64,000 bases of DNA from Perca fluviatilis (Eukaryota; Chordata; Actinopteri; Perciformes; Percidae): assembly GCF_010015445.1 (NCBI RefSeq), contig NC_053116.1, forward strand, positions 3,384,068 through 3,448,067, read 5' to 3'. A program made the translations under genes and the position numbers. This document shows, piece by piece, positions 56,625 through 64,000 of the stretch; position 1 is the stretch's first letter; every line of letters begins with the position of its first letter. Under the pieces are notes generated by a model. It was given only the letters and a program-made list of their open reading frames with translations, did no database searches and had not been told where the DNA came from.

Positions 56625-57290
56625 GGGATTTTACTCCCGATACTTTCTCACTCCAAAAAAGTCAGGCGGGTTTCGCCCCATCCTCGACCTGTCCCAGTTC
56701 AACCGGTGCGTCATGGTATGTCCATTCCACGTCCATTCCGACTAACAAACGTGTTGGAATGCGTGCGCCACCAAGAGTGGTTTACATCCGTGGATCTGAA
56801 AGACGCATACTTTCACAATTTCCTGTGTCCCCAGACACAGGAAATTCCTGCGCTTCTTTTTCCAAGGGGCTCATTTTCAGTACAACCGACTGCCATTCGG
56901 TTACTCACTGGCCCCTCGCAGTTATTCCAAGTGCATGGAGACGGCACTTCAGCCGTTGCGGACGATTTGCTCATCCTGGCTTCCTCTCAGGAAACGGCGG
57001 CGCTGCACACCGTGACAGTCCTGCAGCACCTGCAGACACTCGGTTTCGCCATAAACTGGCAGAAAAGCGCATTGGTTCCCACACAATTGATAGTTTATCT
57101 GGGCGTAGTGCTAAACTCGATTGTTATGAGGGCCAGGCTGTCAACGCCGAGGCAAGATGCGCCGTTTTCTCTCCTGTCGCGCACCACGCCCCACGCAAAG
57201 GTGTCAGCACTGTCTGTCATGCGCCTTCTGGGCATGATGTCCTCGGGCTACATGGTAGTACCCCTGGGGCTTCTCCCATGAGAAAAATCC
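56625..57290 (+). pseudogene. DIRS reverse transcriptase domain, frameshifted
   Basis: The start reads YFLTPKKSGGFRPILDLSQF in one frame. After shifts, 56706-57281 reads EWFTSVDLKDAYFH (motif A), and AVADDLLILASSQETAALHT, where VADD replaces the usual YIDD. Then LGFAINWQKSALVPTQ, VYLGVVLNSIVMRARLS and VMRLLGMMSSG. It would copy the element's RNA; here it cannot be made in one piece. Confidence 0.8.
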
Positions 57291-57900
57291 AGAGGTGGTT
57301 CCTTCGTCAGCGCGTCGACCCCATACGCCACAAGTGGCGAATGCTGACTATCCCTCCTTCTCTGCAGTCAGACCTGTCATATTGGGGAAACCCCCAGACC
57401 TTATCAGCTGGGGTTCCCCTGGGCAGAGTGACGTCATACGTGACAGTGTACACGGATGTGTCCCTCACTGGCTGTGGAGGAATGTGCGAATCACAGGTGG
57501 TGGGAGGGGAATGGCCTCCTCCTCCCCTCCCGCACATAAACTGCCTGGAGCTGTCCACGGTGCTGAAGGTCTTGAAGCACTTCGCCCCGAGGGTAGCAGG
57601 GAGACATGTTGTGGTGCAGACAGTCAATGTCACAGCAGCGGCGTTCATAAATCGCCAGGGCGGCATACGCTCGGCCCGGCTATTGGAAATAGCTAGGAGC
57701 CTCCTGCTGTGGTCTCACAGTCATCTGCTGTCCCTCAGGGCCGTCCACATCCCCGGGATATTAAACCGGGCAGCAGACCTATCGAGGGGGGGACCCTCTC
57801 ACAACGAGTGGAAATTGAATCCCACTATCGTTCGGAAGCTGTGGAGCAGGTTCGGGGAAGCGGAGGGACCTGTTCGCCTCACGAGAAAACACACTGTGCG
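57291..57900 (+). pseudogene. DIRS RNase H domain, key aspartate lost
   Basis: In the 56600-57970 frame: VYTDVSLTGCGGMCESQVVG (first Asp), HINCLELSTVLKVLKHFAP (Glu), then VVQTVNVTAAAFINRQGG, where the family's catalytic Asp (usually T-D-N/S) is Val. Then RAVHIPGILNRAADLSRGGP and EWKLNPTIVRKLWSRFG. The frame is otherwise open. Confidence 0.8.
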
Positions 57901-58239
57901 CTCTGTGGTTTTCCTTGAGTTCACGGGACAACCCACCCCTGGGCGCGGCGCTTTCTCCCACCATCCCTGACCCAGAACCCTCCTATATGCTTTCCCCCCG
58001 GTCCCTCTGATCCCCCGTCTCCTGTAACGCATCCAGGAGGAAGGCCTGTCGGTCATCCTGGTGGCACCGGAGCGCACGAGTGCATCCTGGTTCCCGACGC
58101 TGGTCCAGCTGCTGGCGGCTCCCCCCTGGCAATTGCTGTGGCGCGAGGACGCCCTGTCACAGCTGGACGGCGCGATAGGACACCCCCCGGTGATAACCCA
58201 GCGACTGTGGGGCTGGCTGCTGAGCGGGAATGCTTGCAG

Positions 58240-59280
58240 AGGTTAGGCTTGCCCCCTGCCGTGGTGCGCACCATTCAGAGCGTGAGAGCTCCCTCTACGA
58301 CAGCGTGTTACGCGGCGCGTTGGTCCGCTTTCCAGCGCTGGTGCACGGAGAGGGAGTCAGACCCCATATCGTGCCCCCTGCACCTCGTACTGAATTATCT
58401 CCAAACACTGGTAGATAACGACTTGGCCCCATCCACGGTCAAAGCCTACGCGGCGGCCATTTCATCCTGCCACGAAGGCTATGGAGAGAGAACGGTTTTT
58501 GCGCACCCCCTAGTAAAACGTTTTTTTGAAAGGGGTCAGACGGCAGAAACCCGCCGTGCGCTCTCTCACGCCCCAATGGGATCTGGCCCTGGTACTCCGA
58601 GCTCAGGGGAAGCCCCCTTTCGAGCCCCTGGCACAAGCCCCTCTCAGGTTGCTGTCTCTAAAAACGGCGCTACTACTTGCCCTGACATCAGCCAAGCGAG
58701 TGAGCGACTTATGTGCGCTGTCAGTCTCGCTGTCCTGTCTCTCAATCAGAGGGGACGGGAGCGCAGCCACCCTACAGCCCAACCCTTCCTTCACACCAAA
58801 AATGTTAACAAATTCCTTCGGTCGAGGGTTTTTTCCCTCCAGGGTTTTTTTCCCCCGCCTCATAACAACGACGTGGAGGAGGCTTCCCACAGATTGTGCC
58901 TGGTGCGTGCATTATCACAGTATATTTTACGCATGGCGGACATAAGGCGGACATAAGGCGGACACAGCAGCTGTTTGTTCACTACAGGGAACACTCCCAA
59001 GGAGCGGCCCTGTCGAAACAATGCCTGTCTCACTGGCTGTGCGAGGCTATCACCCAGGCCTAAAACACGGAGGGGGCAGAGCCCCCCCCAGGGCATTCGG
59101 GCACATTCTACACGGGCTCTGTCTGCATCGACAGCCCTGTTCAGAGGCATGTCAGTTGCCGAAATCTGTGCAGCGGCCTCTTGGGCATCCCCATGCCCTT
59201 TCATCCGCTTCTATTTGAGGGATGTGTCTGAGCCCTCCCTGACTCACTCGGTCCTCTCTTCTCATAACGACGAATGAGGC
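58240..59280 (+). pseudogene. DIRS tyrosine recombinase, frameshifted
   Basis: The N-terminal SAM-like core: APSTTACYAARWSAFQRWC and APSTVKAYAAAISSCHEGYG (58138 frame). Catalytic part in the 58526 frame: LLALTSAKRVSDLCALS, with the first Arg. After another shift (58975 frame): IRAHSTRALSASTALFRGMS (H-x2-R) and EICAAASWASPCPFIRFYLR with the Trp and the nucleophilic Tyr. The enzyme integrates the circular intermediate; at least two frameshifts disable this copy. Confidence 0.8.
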
Positions 59281-59611
59281 CCCGTCGTATGTATAATTGT
59301 ATATATTATGTACATATGTATATGTTTTGTCACTATTATACAATCACGATATGTGCCGCTTTATGTTTTCTTCTGCTACCCCCCCCCTACTCTTGGTGAC
59401 TGGGAGGAACTCGGGCGTCCCATAATTATCAATCATGTATTTCCCTCATCAATCATGCAAGCCTGCATTCTCGGCTTGGGCCTTCAGCCAGCTAGCAGGT
59501 CGTTGCCATGGCGGCACATGAGAGAGAAAGTGACAGTAAGGGAAAATAAGTTAGTGTATGTTCCACTTGTGGATCTGTCGCAGGTGGTATTGACTACATC
59601 AGCTTCGCCCT

Positions 59612-59697
59612 AACCCATAGCGTGGCTTAGAGGGCGAAGCCTATACGAAATAGAACGATAGTTACGTAATTGTAACTCCAGATTCTATGAGTATAGG
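59612..59697. repeat. DIRS terminal repeat
   Basis: The first 24 bases (AACCCATAGCGTGGCTTAGA...) recur directly at 60711-60734. The block ending CTATGAGTATAGG recurs in inverted orientation at 60739-60780. DIRS ends have such complementary repeats. Confidence 0.7.
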
Positions 59698-59800
59698 CAT
59701 AGCCACCTGCGGGCCACCTGCGGGCCACCTGCTCCTATTGCATTAGCTGAAGAAAAAGCTGATGTTGGGAGCAGAGCAACGGGTCCGCTTTTTATACAGT

Positions 59801-60633
59801 AATTGACCGTTCGCAAAAGCCACGCCCCCTAGTTATTGTTACTACGCCCGTCAAACAATTGAGAACCAGACACATAGCCATGGCGGACCAAGTGATGTCT
59901 TGTAGAGTAACTAGCGCTGCAGAAGGCTGTAGTCTTGCGCTTAAGTCCCGTGGGAATTCAGTTGTAGCAGGAAAAGGTAAACAGCAGTGTGCAGATCGGA
60001 GCTTAATGTGTGAAAAGTGAAGAGCGGAGGTGTTCACAAGGGAAGAAGCTTGGAGTAACTATGGAGCTAGAGCTAGCCTTCAGTGGCGCTGTTACTGTAC
60101 GGGAAACAGGCATGATTTGGCCCGTTTCCATGTAGTTACATAGTCACTGATATGATCATAACCACTACAGTGCTCAAATACCTATTTTTGAGGAGGGAAT
60201 AAACTTCAAAATTTCGCCGCGAAAGGATGAACTGTCCTCTGGAGGACATCCACCAGACCAGCGGCCGCCTGTGGATGGTTGTCAGCCACGGCAGGCGAGG
60301 GAGGAAGTAGAAGGATGCCCCGGACGGGGCTGCTAGCCTGGCTAAGGAAACTACCACACAATTCGCCACTGCAGAGACTCATATTGCTATCGACAGTACT
60401 CCTATACATATAGCGGTCAAGATTAACGTAAAAATTGCCCGGAGTTCTCGTTTAATCAGTGTTCAAAAAGGACAACGTTGAGGTTGTTTGGGGTACGTTT
60501 GTACCATAGGCGCATCGTTTCACGATCTTGCTGAAATCGCAATGTTTGACGGGGGTCCTTCTCCTTAGTTACAGTTGCTGAGCTAGGATTGGACGAGGAC
60601 CGTTCGAGGGCGGGGTTTTGCGAACGGTCAATT
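59801..60633. mobile_element. Inverted-end element (0.83 kb) between DIRS repeats
   Basis: AATTGACCGTTCGCAAAA at 59801 and its complement ending at 60633 form inverted ends. No coding sequence or clear target duplication was found. Confidence 0.6.
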
Positions 60634-60710
60634 GCGAACGTAGTTGAAGCCCGTGCAGCACGCAAGGGCGGGAAAGAAAATCTTCACGACTGCGCATGCG
60701 CGAAGGGATA

Positions 60711-60783
60711 AACCCATAGCGTGGCTTAGAGGGCCACGCCTATACTCATAGAATCTGGAGTTACAATAATGTAACTATCGTAC
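60711..60783. repeat. Second DIRS terminal-repeat copy
   Basis: Direct copy of the 59612-59635 block followed by the inverted copy of 59655-59697 (CCTATACTCATAGAATCTGG). It may be the end of the same DIRS, displaced by the 59801-60633 element, or a solo end. Confidence 0.7.
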
Positions 60784-60785
60784 AG

Positions 60786-61010
60786 CACTTTATGTAGTAT
60801 CTCACAAAAGTGAGTACACCCCTCACATTTTAGTAAATATTTCATTATATCTTTTAATGGGACAACACTGAAGAAATTACACTTTGCTACAATGTAAAGT
60901 ATTAAAGTGTACAGCTTGTATAACAGTGTAAATGTGCTGTCCCCTCAAAATAACTCAACACACAACCATTAATGTCCGCTGGCAACTAAAGTGAGTACAC
61001 CCCTATGTTA
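60786..61010. mobile_element. Tc1/mariner-like fragment
   Basis: The words AAAGTGAGTACACCCCT occur at 60807 and again near 60989, with the conserved block GGGACAACACTGAAGAAAT between. This is a common fish repeat that I associate with Tc1-like elements; only one part is present. Confidence 0.35.
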
Positions 61011-61269
61011 AATTCCCATAGAGGCAGGCAGATTTTTATTTTTAAAGGTATGAATGAAATAAGGCCAGTTATTTCATGGATCCAGGATACTATGCATCCT
61101 GATAAAGTTCCCTTGGCCTTTGGAACTTCAGTTCAGTTAGCCTGGTTCGATTTCAATGAAAGATGATCTTATGGAAAGTACCCATGCCTATATCATCCAC
61201 TCGCGAGTCAGAGACAGAGGCACTAGCACCGGCACTCGTCGCACTAGCATCCTGGGGTGGCAGAGACAA

Positions 61270-61555
61270 AGATGTAAATGTAAAGTTTTTATATAGCGCT
61301 TTTTCTAGTCTTAACAACTACTCAGAGCTCTTTAACATAGTACAGGAACAATTCACCATTCACACACATTCATACACTGTGGCCGAGGCTGCCGTACAAG
61401 GTGCCACAGATAAACATTCACACACTGTTGGCACAGCATCTTGGGGTTCAGTGTCTTGCCCAAGGACACTTTGGCATGGAACTGCAGGGCCAGGGATCGA
61501 ACCACCAACCTTCCAATTGGCAGGCAACCTCTCTACCACTTAGCCACAGCCACCT
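61270..61555 (-). mobile_element. tRNA-derived SINE with UnaL2-type tail
   Basis: On the minus strand the head has GTGGCTAAGTGGTAGAGAGG (A-box) and GGTTCGATCCC (B-box), then TGTCCTTGGGCAAGACACTG. The 3' end AAAGCGCTATATAAAAAC is followed by a TTTACA repeat. That stem-loop tail is the one shared with UnaL2-type LINEs, whose machinery would mobilise it. Confidence 0.75.
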
Positions 61556-63219
61556 CTACATGTAAAGATGTGCTAGGCGTTGTGGATCTCAGCTCTCCTT
61601 CATCTCCTGGTTGCAGCGATGACTCTGAGACCACTCGTGAACGTTTAAGGTACCTAAACAACGACTGTTGCAACATTGTCCTTTACTGGAAATGATTTTC
61701 ACACTTTCAGATCACTTGGAGCTAGCCTAGCATACCGACAAGCTACATCCATCCCGAACCTCACTGTCTGCTGAACTTGCGCAGAAACATAAAAATAGAC
61801 ATGACCAGCTTTTTTAAAATTGTTTTTGAAAACTAAACATTTAGACAATTTTAGCACAAATTATGAGATTTTTAATAATTATTCACAAAATTATAATATA
61901 TTAATTAATTAATGTTTTTTGAAGAAAGGTTTTGGGTGGGCCTGTTGAAAAGTGGGTGGGCTTAGGCCAAGCTCTCTTCCCAAAAATCATTTTCATTTTA
62001 TTAACCCTCCTGTTATCCTTGGGGTCAATTTGACCCCATTCAATGTTTGACATCTCTAAAAAAGTGCTTGCCATAATTTGTTTTGCTTCATATTGAATGA
62101 CTTTTCCTAATTTAATGGGGACAACTGGGTAAATGATGATGATGATGAGTTGGGTGTTATGTTTTGTAATTTCTGATAATATGAATAAAGATGCTAAAAC
62201 AATTTGTATTTAATGTTTTCTTACCTCAGACCTATATGGCATGACAGCATTATATTGAGCCAAACATATTGTTGATATTAAAAAAGGATGGGGGCATATA
62301 TTAGTGGAAGCAGTATAAATTTGATAATACAGCTAAAAAAAATTGCTTTATTTTAAATGATCAAATTTAGAAATGCATCTGAGAATATGACTGTGTAATT
62401 AGAAGTACTGAACACCAGGTGTCATTACTCTGCCATCTAGAGTTGCTCCTCAAATATCAAGCCAAAAATGTGTAAATGTTTTCTGATTTCGTTAATACCT
62501 GTTGCTAATAGCTGTGGTAAAGAACACATAGTTCAAGTTCAAATTCAAGTTACTTTATTTGTATCCAGAGGTCAATTTTGTTTGCAGTAGAGTCCTCATA
62601 CACACATATGGGCAAAAAAACAAAGAGGCACATATCACACATCATTCAACTTAAGACAGTGGAAATTAAGAAATGGCAAAAATTTAAAAGTTCTTAACGG
62701 TCCAGGTTATGCTACATATATAGTCTGTAAACATCCGAGGCTGCTTACAAATGGACAGGTGTTCAGGTTTTTTTTCATTTAATAAATCTCACTGTCTGCT
62801 GTCATTTGCAATATCCAAACACATTTGTCACACGTCCAAATTACATGTCGACTCCATGCGTTAACTAAAATGCCAAATAAGGCTTTTGTCTTTCTTTTCT
62901 CAGAAAATAAATATGACTGGAGCATTTTACATTCCTACAGATGCCTTTTACAGACATACCATCACACAAATACCAACAACAACAACAACAACAACAACAA
63001 CAACCCATTATAATTGTTTGATTAGCAACCAAAAAAAACAAAACAAACTTTATATATTATTTACACTCATCATATATATTACATTACATTAAATATGTTT
63101 GTTTTATTACTATTATAACTAATTATATTCTATTTTTCCATTTCCTATAGTTTATGTATATTTTTTCTCCTATGTCTAATTAATGTGAATTTGTGTTGTT
63201 CTGATGTGTGTACATTTTT
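61556..63219. other. No gene seen
   Basis: Contains one TTAA-MITE end of the 52738 family (CCCTCCTGTTATCC at 62005), a CAA microsatellite and AT-rich sequence. Confidence 0.45.
62968..63004. repeat. (CAA)n microsatellite
   Basis: About 12 CAA units. Confidence 0.95.
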
Positions 63220-63290
63220 CTTTTGAGCTGCTGTAGAACAGGAATTTCCCCCAGTGTGGGATTAACAAAGTCTATTTTATCGTATGTTAT
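63220..63290 (+). mobile_element. LINE 3' tail (Rex3/RTE-like)
   Basis: AATTTCCCCCAGTGTGGGAT followed by TAACAAAG and a TATCGTATGTTATC tail is the common 3' end of fish RTE-type elements. Confidence 0.55.
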
Positions 63291-63475
63291 CTTACATTAC
63301 ATGTCACTTAGCTGACGATTTCATCCAAAGTGACTTACAATTGCTATATGTGTGTGTCAGAGGTCGCACGCCTCTGGAGCAACTAGGGGTTAAGTGCCTT
63401 GCTCAGGGACACATTGGTTGATGTATCGCAGTGGGAATCGAACCCAGGTCTCCCACACCACAGGCATGTGTCATA
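63291..63475 (-). mobile_element. tRNA-derived SINE
   Basis: The minus strand has GGGTTCGATTCCCAC (B-box), then GCAAGGCACTTAACCCCTAG, then AAGTCACTTTGGATGAAATC and GTCAGCTAAGTGACATGTAA, with a GTAAT-type tail. This central block and tail are typical of fish V-SINE-like families. The A-box is weak. Confidence 0.65.
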
Positions 63476-64000
63476 TACACTGTTGTGTACTAACTTTGGA
63501 AGCAGCCCTACAGTTCCTTGGTTAAAATTCCAATAGGGATTGGCTCTGCAATATAACTGTTTACTGTATACTTATCACACTGTAGTATATCATGTAATAT
63601 AGTGCAGCATATCTGTGTATCATATACAATAGCCTCTGGACTTTATTCACAATGTCTGGTCAAACTGTGTGAGACATAATATAAAATAACCTCATAACGG
63701 CCCTACAACTTTTTGGCTCTTTGACCATCACACTACAGATAAAATAGAATCTTACATGTTTGTAAAGTATGCGTAAGATGGTTTAATGTTATTTTATCTC
63801 ATCTTCAGCTGTGTGCATCATCCGCTCTTTCCAATTGTTCTTGACATGTGTGTTTTAGGACCAGTATCATTATGTGGCATGCCCTGTACATGATGTGAAT
63901 GAAAGGGATTCAAAATCACATTTTTCACACATGGATATAGTTTTATGGAAAAATGACCTAAAGTCCCAGAATGCTGTTGAATCCTGAAATAAATAAAATA
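63476..64000. other. No gene seen
   Basis: Ordinary AT-rich sequence; no frame or repeat that I can support. Confidence 0.4.

Larger units (their letters stand above)
56625..59700 (+). mobile_element. DIRS-type tyrosine-recombinase retrotransposon, degraded
   Basis: In order on the plus strand: reverse transcriptase, RNase H, then a tyrosine recombinase, the arrangement specific to DIRS elements. At the right is a terminal repeat (59612-59697). The gag part and left terminal repeat are missing. Several frameshifts break the frames. GC content is higher than in neighbouring sequence. Confidence 0.85.

Noticed and set aside
57307..57666. Minus-strand 119-codon frame opposite the DIRS RNase H
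   Set aside because: Shadow of the plus-strand coding sequence.

Overview
The window looks like a gene-poor, transposon-dense stretch of a teleost genome, probably a percomorph. The reasons are: fish-type C2H2 zinc-finger genes with the characteristic N-terminal exon (MCKVQMLRAL..., AEYEEELCR...), a DIRS retrotransposon, LINE fragments with SINE-like tails, TTAA-flanked foldback MITEs, hAT, CACTA, P-like and PIF/Harbinger relics, and long AC, GA, CT and TA microsatellites. No bacterial-style gene organisation, CRISPR array, rRNA or true tRNA gene is visible. All family names come from recognising motifs by eye; no database was searched.

The only host-like coding content is a head-to-tail cluster of C2H2 zinc-finger units on the minus strand. 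Its parts are: a broken finger gene (46510-45516, split by a MITE and ended by a LINE insertion); a clean first exon (42167-41975); an intact 11-finger exon (20895-19424) whose splice phase fits that first exon across a 21 kb intron; a linker fragment (about 17565-17378); and a second first exon (8021-2784) split by a 5 kb inverted-repeat element. Removing that element and one 5-bp duplication gives an exon of exactly the paralogue's length, 193 nt.

Regions. 1-2.9 kb: a LINE fragment with SGNH-type ORF1 and endonuclease, bounded by a perfect 15-bp duplication but lacking reverse transcriptase. 2.9-7.9 kb: the inverted-repeat element. 8-17.4 kb: TTAA element, foldback, hAT, MITE, P-like element with a decayed THAP domain, and GGGCCC MITE. 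17.4-21 kb: zinc-finger exon. 22-23 kb: LINE 3' end. 23.56-34.1 kb: a TTAA MITE with a 46-bp minisatellite, split by a 9.8 kb CACTA/EnSpm-like transposon that carries an intact 822-codon tnp2-like transposase nested in an intron of a multi-exon SAM-domain gene. 36-39 kb: hAT elements, a truncated MITE and 0.5 kb of near-pure A. 39.3-39.7 kb: a two-exon PHD finger. 42.4-43.9 kb: piggyBac-like foldback beside the zinc-finger first exon. 45-46.5 kb: zinc-finger ruin. 47.3-50.4 kb: Harbinger relic (Myb/SANT-like protein on plus, transposase C-terminus on minus) with a hAT inserted in a coding exon. 50.8 kb: a near-perfect hairpin related to the 5 kb element. 52.7-54.5 kb: TTAA MITE and hAT start. 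56.6-60.8 kb: degraded DIRS retrotransposon (RT, RNase H, tyrosine recombinase) and its terminal repeats. 61-64 kb: SINEs and LINE tails.

The main story is layered insertion: elements within elements, many dated relative to each other by target duplications that can be read directly. The best candidates for something unusual are the 5 kb inverted-repeat element with repeated ETS-CRE-like motifs, and the nested SAM/transposase arrangement of the CACTA element.
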